Of a stretch of 41,836 bases of DNA, positions 26,141 through 35,314 are shown in pieces (within the stretch, counting starts at the first letter, position 1; each line of letters begins with the position of its first letter). This stretch comes from an uncultured Boseongicola sp. (GTDB taxonomy: Bacteria; Pseudomonadota; Alphaproteobacteria; Rhodobacterales; Rhodobacteraceae). The notes under the pieces are model-generated. The model did not search any database and had not been told where the DNA came from. It saw only the letters and a list, made by a program, of their open reading frames with translations. Both the position numbers and the translations under genes were made by a program. Where the stretch lies: positions 1 to 41,836 of the forward strand of contig CAJQNG010000099.1 of the NCBI GenBank assembly GCA_905479635.1, in the 5' to 3' direction.

Positions 26141-26512
26141 ATGCTTGATCCCGAAGTTAAGTCACTCGACTGGTCGGATGAACTGGCAAGAAATAAAGCT
26201 GGGCCGAAAATGCTGGCAACGACGGCAACAATCGGTCATCGCGCAGAGTAGGGCGGTGATCTATTTCAAGTAAAGATTTGCAATTCTGACTGGCTCACTA
26301 CGGAAATCGCCCAGAGCTTATTACTCTGGCCCAGGGGAATGCGGACTTTGGAAACGATTGAACCGGATCGTGTCAAATCCGCAGTTCAATCTCTTGCGGA
26401 CAACTTCGATCGCTCCGTGAACTGGGTGGTTTTTTCAGAGCGCATGAATCGTTTTCCGCTTTGGGAGTTTGAGGACTACAAGGACTATCAGGGCATTCTT
26501 GATGTTCGATGA
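26141..26512 (+). pseudogene. Imm8-type immunity protein gene interrupted by one in-frame TAG
   Basis: One frame of 124 codons is open from the ATG at 26141 to TGA at 26510-26512 except for TAG at 26249-26251 (codon 37). Upstream: MLDPEVKSLDWSDELAR ... TATIGHRAE. Downstream: GGDLFQVKICNSDWLTTEIA, VNWVVFSERMNRFPLWEFED and YKDYQGILDVR. The Cys-x-x-x-Trp-Leu segment and the terminal Trp-Glu-Phe-Glu-Asp-Tyr match the Imm8 immunity family of polymorphic toxin systems as I know it. Such proteins neutralise a cognate toxin domain in the cytosol. No toxin gene is visible nearby. Base composition is more AT-rich than the neighbours, suggesting transfer. The lesion could be real or a sequence error. 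Confidence 0.7.
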
Positions 26513-26550
26513 CAAATTTGAGGAACGGCAGGTTTTCCGCAAAGCGAACC

Positions 26551-27446
26551 TTACCTACCAATGCCAAGCTTCCCCCGCCAATCATGCGTTGGCGCATACC
26601 CCAACAACTTCCGCGCCTTAGCGTTTGAAGAGAACGTCTCACGGTCCGCGATTTCCCCACGCAGTTCGACGTTGCCGTAGAACTCGGCGATCAACTCGGC
26701 GCTGGTCATATCAACCGAATGCCCGGCACTTGAGACGTTGAACACCTCATAGCCCAAGCCATCCGTGGCCAGGGCGCGGTCGATGAAATGGCCCAGATCG
26801 CCGGTTTCGATGTAGCTGAAGAAGTTCCGCAAACGCTGTGCCGGATCCGCAATGAAATCTGGGAACCTTTCGGCGTATTCTTCGGCGCTATGACGTTGTT
26901 AAGCCTGAGGCCATATATATCAATACCAGAGCGGCGTTGGAACGATTTGGCGGCAACCGCTTTGGCAACTTTGGACATTGCGTAGCTGCCTTCGGGCAGG
27001 GTCGGGTGATCCTCGTCCAGCGGCAGGTAGTCCGGCTGACGGTTGACGTCGGAAAAGCAGATGCCGTAAGTGGTTTCGCTTGAGGCGAATAGCACCTTTT
27101 TGACGCCGGCTCGGATGGCCGCGTCTATGACGTTGTAAGTGCCGATAGTGTTGACGCGATAGCATTCGCAGTCAGGTACGATCATGATCCGTGCAATGGC
27201 GGCAAAGTGGATGACAGCGTCGAAACCGGACATGCCTTGGCCCATGCCAAGCGCGTCGAAGTCCGCATAAGAACACATGACGTCGTGCATGTGGCCTGCG
27301 TCAGTGATGTCGTCGATGCGGTTGAAAACGCCCGGGACAGCGCAGGGCGCAAGATCGACGTTCAGCACTCGATGTCCACAGGCGATCAGGTGTGCAATCA
27401 CGTGTCGGCCCGCTTTGCCCGCCCCACCGATTACCAGAATGCGCAT
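26551..27446 (-). pseudogene. NAD-dependent epimerase/dehydratase-family gene with a frameshift
   Basis: Short-chain (extended SDR) family, acting on sugar nucleotides or sugars. It starts at the ATG 27446-27444 with the Rossmann motif MRILVIGGAGKAGRHVIAHL; then VNTIGTYNVIDAAIRAGVKK, FASSETTYG (catalytic Ser/Thr) and YAMSKVAKA (Tyr-x-x-x-Lys) follow. After YGLRLNNVIAP the frame is lost at about 26884-26888. The missing part continues in another frame as EEYAERFPDFIADPAQRLRN and FFSYIETGDLGHFIDRALAT down to WRGKLGIGR and a stop at 26551. One missing base explains it. Joined, the product would be about 298 aa, a normal length. It diverges from the HpcH/HpaI aldolase gene. Confidence 0.85.
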
Positions 27447-27571
27447 GCTGTTTCTCCCCCTTTGCTTTCTCTCGTATCTAGCCGGGTGGGATCGGGGCGT
27501 TGAGATGAAAGCCATTGCATCAGACGCGTGGATCGGGTGACCTGCATTAGTAAGCGAAGAGGAGAACGTGT

Positions 27572-28351
27572 TTGCCCGTCCCAACCAATCCGATTAAAAC
27601 TGGCCTGAATGAGGGGCGTCGCCAGATGGGCCTTTGGATCGCATTGGCGCATGCGACGTCAGCAGAGATCGCGTCGCGAGCGGGGTTTGATTTCTGTCTG
27701 ATTGACGGGGAACACGCGCCTAATGATATCCCGCTGGTGTTGGATCAGGTGCGGGCGATCGGCAACGGATCAGCTGCGGTCGCCGCACGGGTGCCGGTTG
27801 GTGATACCCGGATTATCAAACAATATCTGGATCTTGGCATACAGACGCTTGTTGTGCCGATGATTGATACAGCAGTACAGGCACGCGACATGGTAAGCGC
27901 GACCCGCTATCCTCCGGATGGTATTCGCGGCGTTGGTGCGGCGATGGCGCGGGCCTCAAATTTTGGCGAGATAGCAGATGTTACGACCACCGCGAACGCC
28001 CAGATTTGTCTGTTCGTACAGGCCGAAAGCAAGAAGTCGGTCGAAAACATCGACGAGATAGCAGGCGTGGACGGTGTGGATGGTGTGTTCATCGGCCCGG
28101 CCGATTTGGCCGCTGACATGGGGCTTCCGGGTCAGACCGGTCATGCGGAAGTGCAGGCTGTGGTGAAGCATTGCTTTGATCGCATCCATGCGGCGGGCAA
28201 GAAGGTTGGCATCATTGCTTTTGACGATGCTCAGGTGCGCATCTACGTAGACAACGGCGCGGATTTCGTGGCCGTGGGGGGGGATACCGCGCTTTTGGCT
28301 AAAGCAATCCGGGGCGCTGCGGCGTTTGCGGACGAACTTCGCGCGCTTTAG
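27572..28351 (+). CDS. HpcH/HpaI-family aldolase
   Basis: Class II, metal-dependent pyruvate aldolase family (2-keto-3-deoxy sugar acid or 4-hydroxy-2-oxoheptanedioate type). 259 aa. The start is TTG at 27572, preceded by GAAGAGGAGA; no in-frame ATG fits. Motifs: RQMGLWIALAHATSAEIASR, FCLIDGEHAPND with the metal-side Glu-His, ARVPVGDTRIIKQYLDLGIQ, TLVVPMIDTAVQA, RGVGAAMARAS, FVQAESKKSVENIDEIA and VFIGPADLAADMG. The divergent epimerase suggests a shared sugar-acid pathway, but that partner is broken here. Specific substrate unknown. Confidence 0.9.
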   Translation: MPVPTNPIKTGLNEGRRQMGLWIALAHATSAEIASRAGFDFCLIDGEHAPNDIPLVLDQVRAIGNGSAAVAARVPVGDTRIIKQYLDLGIQTLVVPMIDTAVQARDMVSATRYPPDGIRGVGAAMARASNFGEIADVTTTANAQICLFVQAESKKSVENIDEIAGVDGVDGVFIGPADLAADMGLPGQTGHAEVQAVVKHCFDRIHAAGKKVGIIAFDDAQVRIYVDNGADFVAVGGDTALLAKAIRGAAAFADELRAL

Positions 28352-28370
28352 GACGCAAAATATAGCCTGA

Positions 28371-29909
<1,539 letters not shown>

Positions 29910-29935
29910 CGGGCGATGAGGCAACATTTGGCAGG

Positions 29936-29956
29936 CGCTCTCCAAGGTGGAGGGCG
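29936..29956 (+). terminator. Hairpin after guaB (weak terminator candidate)
   Basis: CGCTCTCC (29936-29943) pairs with GGAGGGCG (29949-29956), with one wobble, around a 5-base loop. No U tract follows, so it may be only an mRNA end or attenuating structure before the next gene at 29986. Confidence 0.35.
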
Positions 29957-29985
29957 GCGTATTTGTGTGAGTGTTGCGAGGGGTC

Positions 29986-31174
29986 ATGGCAAAACGGGCG
30001 GCGGAACCGGTTACCGGTCATAATGAAGTAGTAGAATTGAACAACGATGCGCGCTGGCAGGCGCGTCTCGATGAAGCACGCGCACGTCGTGCAGAAGCGC
30101 TGAAACAGCAGGGCCTCGAAGATAGGCCCAAGCGCATTCCGCGCAAGCCCTGGGAAGAAGAGGCAGAGACCTCGCTTGCTGCCAAAGAGCACCAGCGTGC
30201 GCTTGATGACGATGGGCTGGATTTTCACGACCGCATGAATGCGCTTCAAAAGGTGCTAAAGGACAAGCGTCCCGAGCCGGTTGATCCTCGTTCGGTAGCG
30301 GTGCCACCCGTGCCGGATCATGCCCGAAACTGGTCTTCGGAAGCGGAACAGCTTCCAACGACACCAGCGATTGAGCCCGAGGTTGAGGCCGCGAGCATTG
30401 CAGTAACGTCGCCGGTTGTAAAACCTGTAAAAACTGGCCCGCCGATTGATAGTTTGTTTGATGATCCGAGGTTTCTGGCACCTGATCCCAAGCCAAATAC
30501 ACCGCTTGATCGCGAGCTGGAGTTCGTTCGAATCTCGGATCTCGGATCTCGTGGACCCCATCTCGCTTGCGCGGCCAAAGACCAAACGCCGCCCGTGGCT
30601 GAAGGCTGCAAACGAGCAAAACACGACTCTCACATTATCCGAAGAGGCCGCGCAGTCTGTGCCTGCACTTTCAAAGGACAAGCCCGCCGGCATGCCGTTC
30701 TTTTTAGGTGTCGGTCTTGTGGCTCTGGTGGCAATGCCTTTCTTTACTCTTTTGCCCCCGATGTCGCGCGGCCCCGATGCTTCGGTGACGCCCGCGTTTG
30801 GCCTGCAGCCAGCATTGGGGATCACCGCTGCAATGGTCGAAGTCCCGGCCCCGACCCAATCTGGGGAGTTCGTGCCGACCTCAAGCTTGGCACCGCATGG
30901 CCCGCTGGCTTTGAGCGATCCACGCCCGCCAGCATTCTCAAGGACGTTTCCGGCGATTGCCACAGCGCCTTTGTCCGAGATTTTCGTGATGCCTGAGGTG
31001 TCGCGCGCGGTAGACGCTGATGTTGCGCTGTTTGCACGCGCAGTGTTGCCGGACATTCAGGTGACCCAAGCGATGTGGGAAGCCGAATTTGGTGTCGGCG
31101 CGAACGCTGGACAACTTCCCGGTGTGCTGGCCCCAGTTACTTCTGCAAAACTGATACCTGTGCCACGCCCCTAA
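29986..31174 (+). pseudogene. Conserved single-pass membrane protein gene broken by a 7-bp tandem duplication
   Basis: From the ATG at 29986 the frame encodes a charged N-terminal half (MAKRAAEPVTGHNEVVELNN; ARWQARLDEARARRAEALKQ; FHDRMNALQKVLKDKRPEPV) up to FVRISDL. The heptamer ATCTCGG then occurs at 30532-30538 and 30539-30545, with ATCTCG again at 30546-30551. Removing one copy restores a continuous frame, ISDLVDPISLARPKTKRRPW, leading to a membrane helix (FFLGVGLVALVAMPFFTLL) and a Pro-rich periplasmic tail ending at TAA 31172-31174. The repaired product would be about 393 aa. I do not recognise a function; the position between guaB and an RsmB-type gene is my only context. Confidence 0.8.
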
Positions 31175-31239
31175 GGCTTGCGCGGAGAGGTGGCATTTGA
31201 CACACGCCAAGGCGCAGGTTTTCATAAGGAGCACAGGGC

Positions 31240-32418
31240 ATGACACCGGCAGCACGCGTTCAGGCGGCAATCGAAATCCTAGACGGGATCCAATCGGGGT
31301 CCCCTGTCGAAAAAGCTTTGACGGGTTGGGCTCGACACAGCCGCTTCGCGGGATCAAAGGATCGTGCTGCGGTTCGTGATCATGTTTTTGGTGTCTTGCG
31401 CTGTAAGCGGTCCGTCAGCTGGCTTGGTGGGGGTGAGACTGGTCGCGACTTGATGTTGGGCGCTCTGCGGGACGCTGAGGTTGATCCGTTAACCTTGTTT
31501 AATGGCGTTGGGTATGGGCCTGCCCCCTTAAGCGACGTTGAACAGGCTCAAGGGGCTGAGGCGTGCGACGCCCCCGATCCGGTGCGCCTTGATGTTCCGG
31601 ACTGGCTTTGGCCGCATCTTCAGCGCAGTCTTGGAACTAAAACCGAGGATGTGCTTGCGCTTTTAAGGCATCGGGCACCTGTTCATTTGCGTGCAAACAC
31701 TCTTGTTACGGATCGTGACGCGTTGTTGTCGCAACTCTCAAAGGACGGTTATGATCCTAAGACCACGGATTTGACTCCGACTGGCGTTGAAGTTGGCGGC
31801 GCGCCACGAGGTTTGACCGCATTGTCCAGTTTTGCAGATGGTTGGTTCGAGATGCAGGATGCGGCCTCGCAGGCGGTTGTGGATCGTCTGGCCACTTATC
31901 TGAAAGATGCGGATGTGCTGGATTACTGCGCGGGTGGTGGTGGCAAAGCTTTGGCGATGGCGGCCTACCGTCCCAAGCACATTGTCGCCTATGACACTGA
32001 CGCCAAGCGCATGTCCAATTTGCCTGAACGTACAGACCGCGCGCGCGCAAACATCGAGGTCGTAAACTTAGTGTCCGGCCTTTTCGACTTGGTTTTGTGC
32101 GACGCGCCTTGTTCTGGAAGCGGAGCCTGGAGGCGCCAACCTGCGGCAAAATGGGACCTGACACCCGAGTTTCTAGCGATGCTTCAAGGCCTACAGGTGG
32201 AAATACTGAACACTGCGAAAGAATTTGTCCGTCCAGGGGGCTATTTGGCCTATGTGACCTGTTCGCTGCTAGACCTTGAGAACGACATTTCGGTCGATGC
32301 TTTTCTTGCAGAGCATCCCGGTTGGAGGAGCGTCGAACGCCTTGTGTTGACGCCGCTTGATGGAGGGGATGGGTTTTACCTTAATGTTTTGCAGCCCCCC
32401 GCCGCGACCTTTTCTTAA
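31240..32418 (+). CDS. RsmB/NOP-family SAM-dependent RNA methyltransferase
   Basis: Cytosine-5 methyltransferase, likely for 16S rRNA. 392 aa from the ATG at 31240. The N-terminal NusB-like helical part (about 1-80) starts TPAARVQAAIEILDGIQSG. The Rossmann catalytic part has WFEMQDAASQAVVDRL, the SAM-binding VLDYCAGGGGKALAMAA (motif I), VAYDTDAKRMSNLPER, motif IV DAPCSGSGAWRRQPAAKW with Cys291, and motif VI YVTCSLLDLEN with catalytic Cys341. Both cysteines are present, as in RsmB (Fmu). The product is a little shorter than E. coli RsmB. It is intact. Confidence 0.92.
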   Translation: MTPAARVQAAIEILDGIQSGSPVEKALTGWARHSRFAGSKDRAAVRDHVFGVLRCKRSVSWLGGGETGRDLMLGALRDAEVDPLTLFNGVGYGPAPLSDVEQAQGAEACDAPDPVRLDVPDWLWPHLQRSLGTKTEDVLALLRHRAPVHLRANTLVTDRDALLSQLSKDGYDPKTTDLTPTGVEVGGAPRGLTALSSFADGWFEMQDAASQAVVDRLATYLKDADVLDYCAGGGGKALAMAAYRPKHIVAYDTDAKRMSNLPERTDRARANIEVVNLVSGLFDLVLCDAPCSGSGAWRRQPAAKWDLTPEFLAMLQGLQVEILNTAKEFVRPGGYLAYVTCSLLDLENDISVDAFLAEHPGWRSVERLVLTPLDGGDGFYLNVLQPPAATFS

Positions 32419-32499
32419 GAGTTTCGCCTGAATGTTTAGAAATGGTTTTCTACTTTAAACGATTCTGAACCGGTTAGATTCGGGATCGAGATGCAGTGT

Positions 32500-33080
32500 G
32501 CCAGACATAACGACACATGACAGCGAGGCCCCGTTTATTTCGGAGGTGGTGCGACCGTCCCCATTGATCGTGCTGTCGGCCTTCACATTAATGCTGGCGC
32601 TTGCCGGCCCTCATGGGGCGCCAATGATCGTTGCGTTGGGGGCGGATGCAGGGTTCTAGGCCGCCTCTGTCATCCTTCGGTTACTCGTGATTCGGGACGT
32701 TTGCGGGCGCGCGATATCGTCAATGTTGCCCATGTGAATCCGGCTCCGGTGATTCCTGGTGATATGACCGGGCGACTATTGGGCCTTGCAGACTGTTCTG
32801 GCCACGCGCAGGAAGATATTTCGACTGCAGAGGGCCTGATCCGTATTAGGGCGCATCGCACCGCCCCTCTTAATATTATTTGGCACATTTAAATTATCCC
32901 AAAGACGCGCGGGCGGCATGGGACAGGATCCACTGACGTAGCAACGTCGGGGATGCGACCGGAGCTGCGATGTCGCCGGATGTTCTGGATGGGCTACCGG
33001 CGTCGATCCTCAAGATTGCGCTGGACGGGATGGTTATTTCGGACAACACATCGGCTCAAAAACTATTTCCCCTAGGGGCA
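32500..33080 (+). pseudogene. Probable relic of a PAS-type sensor kinase gene (cckA-like)
   Basis: The gap between the RsmB-type gene and recA holds protein-like pieces on the plus strand. From GTG 32500: VPDITTHDSEAPFISEVVRP, then a hydrophobic helix PLIVLSAFTLMLALAG, then a stop (TAG about 32657). The same frame continues briefly as AASVILRLLVIRD, resembling a second helix. A frame change gives LRARDIVNVAHVNPAPVIPG (32704 onwards), similar to the entry of a PAS domain, with a stop at about 32890. Another piece is ILKIALDGMVISDNTSAQKL (about 33008-33070). Two helices followed by PAS fits CckA, which I recall lying directly upstream of recA in Rhodobacterales. Histidine kinase and receiver parts are absent. 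Weak but consistent. Confidence 0.45.
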
Positions 33081-33306
33081 TAGGATACGCCAAAGAAAGC
33101 CTCGCAGAATATTAGTGCCGCGTACCAAACTCGGTGTTTTTGCCGAAGCCGTTTTCACTCAACCAGTTAACGAACTTCGTCAACGATTCATTATGATAGC
33201 TCCGTCATGCCGACAGGTATAGTAACCTCATCTTGACCTCAAACTTTGATACATCTTGAATAAAGTTGTTGAAATGTTCTCTTTTTGGTCTCATACACAG
33301 ACAGAA

Positions 33307-33321
33307 GAACAAGAAGAGAAC
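33307..33321 (+). promoter_or_regulatory. SOS box upstream of recA
   Basis: GAAC-AAGAAGA-GAAC is an exact GAAC-N7-GAAC match to the alphaproteobacterial LexA site. It lies 52-66 bp before the recA start codon. Confidence 0.88.
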
Positions 33322-33372
33322 ACGAGGATCGTTGCTGCGCGCGCGTGGCTATGAAATAAGGATACAGGACCA

Positions 33373-34464
33373 ATGGCAGCGGCAGAACTTCTGAAAATGA
33401 CGGACAAGAAAGCAAGCGATAAAGCCAAAGCGCTCGATTCGGCGCTCGCACAGATCGAGCGGCAGTTCGGCAAAGGCTCAATTATGAAGCTTGGCGGCGA
33501 AAACTCACTGCCGGAAATCGAGTCGACCTCAACTGGTTCGCTCGGCTTGGACATCGCACTTGGTATTGGCGGTCTGCCAAAGGGCCGCGTTATTGAAATT
33601 TATGGCCCGGAATCATCGGGTAAGACAACGTTGACATTGCACTGCATTGCCGAAGAGCAAAAGAAGGGTGGCGTCTGTGCCTTCGTCGATGCCGAGCACG
33701 CGCTTGATCCACAATATGCCAAGAAGCTTGGCGTGAACCTTGATGAACTTTTAATCTCGCAACCGGATACCGGGGAGCAGGCGCTAGAGATTGTCGATAC
33801 CCTAGTGCGCTCTGGTGCGGTCAGCATGATAGTTATCGATTCGGTTGCTGCATTGACGCCAAAGTCCGAACTTGAAGGCGATATGGGCGACAGCTCGGTT
33901 GGCGTTCATGCCCGTCTCATGAGCCAGGCCATGCGTAAACTTACCGGTTCGATTTCGCGTTCTAAATGCATGGTCGTGTTCATCAACCAAATTCGGATGA
34001 AAATCGGTGTCATGTTTGGCTCACCAGAAACGACGACGGGCGGTAATGCACTGAAATTCTATTCATCTGTGCGTCTCGATATCCGCCGCATCGGCGCGGT
34101 CAAGGACCGCGACGAAGTTGTGGGTAACGCGACCCGCGTGAAGGTCGTGAAGAACAAAGTCGCCCCTCCGTTCAAACAGGTCGAGTTTGACATTATGTAC
34201 GGCGAAGGTATCTCAAAAACAGGGGAGTTGCTCGACCTCGGTGTAAAGGCTGGCGTCGTCGAAAAGTCGGGTTCCTGGTTTAGTTATGGTGACGAACGTA
34301 TTGGTCAGGGCCGTGAGAATGCGAAGGTTTTCCTGAAAGAAAACCCCGATATAGCCTGGGCAATCGAAGATCAAATTCGTAGTGCACATGGACTTGATTT
34401 TGACGAGCCGAAAGTTGCCAAGGCAAGTCCTGCCAGCGATGATGACGGGTTGATTGAAGCCTGA
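33373..34464 (+). CDS. recA: Recombinase RecA
   Basis: ATP-dependent strand-exchange protein and co-protease for LexA cleavage. 363 aa from the ATG at 33373. Walker A is [10 protein letters not shown] (residues 78-87). [40 protein letters not shown] (Walker B), the L1 loop region [40 protein letters not shown] and [20 protein letters not shown] are all standard. The acidic C-terminus (SDDDGLIEA) is usual. A GAAC-N7-GAAC SOS box precedes it, so it is induced by DNA damage together with lexA. Convergent with the MOSC gene and separated from it by hairpins. Confidence 0.98.
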   Translation: MAAAELLKMTDKKASDKAKALDSALAQIERQFGKGSIMKLGGENSLPEIESTSTGSLGLDIALGIGGLPKGRVIEIYGPESSGKTTLTLHCIAEEQKKGGVCAFVDAEHALDPQYAKKLGVNLDELLISQPDTGEQALEIVDTLVRSGAVSMIVIDSVAALTPKSELEGDMGDSSVGVHARLMSQAMRKLTGSISRSKCMVVFINQIRMKIGVMFGSPETTTGGNALKFYSSVRLDIRRIGAVKDRDEVVGNATRVKVVKNKVAPPFKQVEFDIMYGEGISKTGELLDLGVKAGVVEKSGSWFSYGDERIGQGRENAKVFLKENPDIAWAIEDQIRSAHGLDFDEPKVAKASPASDDDGLIEA

Positions 34465-34483
34465 TCTGACATATGATTCTAAG

Positions 34484-34540
34484 AGGGCCGACGCAAATGC
34501 GCGGCCCTTTCTGAGTCAAAATCTTGCGAGATTTTCTTCT
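34484..34540 (+). terminator. Terminator hairpins between convergent recA and MOSC genes
   Basis: First hairpin: AGGGCCG (34484-34490) with CGGCCCT (34502-34508), extended by inner CGC/GCG pairing, followed by TTTCT. Second: AAAATCT (34518-34524) with AGATTTT (34529-34535) around TGCG, followed by CTTCT. Together they can serve both convergent genes. Confidence 0.7.
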
Positions 34541-34547
34541 CAGAATC

Positions 34548-35030
34548 TTAGTCGTCGCCGCGCCTGGCGACTGACGTCGACAAGGTTATGAGGCCCGGCT
34601 CGATCACTTCGGCGTAAACACCGCCATGCCCACGCACAGCAGAATAGCCGCCGTGGCCAAATACTTCTTCCATCCGCGAACAGGGCGGGCAGGGCCCATG
34701 AACGAAGAGGACACATTCGCCGATCCGGACATGGGTTTTGCGAAGCGCCAGTAGATTGATACCGGCCACGAGTATATTGCGACGCAGGTCGGCAGCTGCA
34801 ACGGTAACACCACCCAGAAACGCAGAAATAACGGGAAGGTGCTCGGCCTGGATCAAAGTGACCGCGCGCTTGCCAGCGCGTGCATGGTCGCCGTCCAGGC
34901 CATCCAATGCCACGTGCACAGCTTCAACAGTCGATACCGTGACACGCCGTTCAGAACGGATAAACAGCCCCGTGACACGCCCTTTTGATCCATGGCGCGC
35001 CATCATTACGCCAAGATGGCCGCCAATCAA
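34548..35030 (-). CDS. MOSC domain protein
   Basis: MOSC domains occur in molybdenum cofactor sulfurases and related sulfur-handling proteins. 160 aa if started at TTG 35030-35028, whose start overlaps the stop of the DUF1330 gene (TTGA); ATG at 35006 would give 152 aa. Motifs: VHVALDGLDGDHARAGKRAV, TLIQAEHLPVI, LRRNILVAGINLLAL, and CPPCSRMEEVFGHGGYSAVR with the conserved Cys, followed by RGHGGVYAEVIEPG. It is a stand-alone, short MOSC type. Cotranscribed with DUF1330 and probably alaS. Substrate unknown. Confidence 0.88.
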   Translation of the reverse strand: MIGGHLGVMMARHGSKGRVTGLFIRSERRVTVSTVEAVHVALDGLDGDHARAGKRAVTLIQAEHLPVISAFLGGVTVAAADLRRNILVAGINLLALRKTHVRIGECVLFVHGPCPPCSRMEEVFGHGGYSAVRGHGGVYAEVIEPGLITLSTSVARRGDD

Positions 35031-35314
35031 TCGGTGGTCTCGATGACCATAATTTCGCGTTCTGATGCTTCTTTGGCGATTTTGACAGCCTCTTGATACC
35101 GAGGGTCATTATAGGCGTTTTCGGCAGCTTCGACGCTTGGGAATCGCGCCACGACGTTGCGTCCACGTTCCCGACCTTCAAACTGAACGAATTTGCCGCC
35201 GCGTGCGATAAAGGTCCCACCATGTTCGGGGATCACCACGGACGCGACCTTGATGTATTCCGCATATTTTTGGTCGTCGGTCACGTCCACATGTGCAATC
35301 CAAAGAGCGCCCAT
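35027..35314 (-). CDS. DUF1330 family protein
   Basis: 95 aa, the usual size of this small ferredoxin-fold family of unknown function. Seen: LWIAHVDVTDDQKYAEYIKV, GGTFIARGGKFVQFEGRERG, NVVARFPSVEAAENAYNDP and YQEAVKIAKEASEREIMVIE, the typical DUF1330 pattern with the conserved Ala-Arg-Gly-Gly. The ATG at 35314 directly abuts the alaS stop (35315-35317), and its stop overlaps the MOSC start, so the three genes form a tight operon. Complete. Confidence 0.93.
   Translation of the reverse strand: MGALWIAHVDVTDDQKYAEYIKVASVVIPEHGGTFIARGGKFVQFEGRERGRNVVARFPSVEAAENAYNDPRYQEAVKIAKEASEREIMVIETTD

Noticed and set aside
29971-30996. Uninterrupted 341-codon frame as an intact alternative protein
   Set aside because: After the heptamer duplication the translation becomes Cys/Arg-rich and unlike a real domain, while the other frame carries the membrane helix and continues to a natural end.
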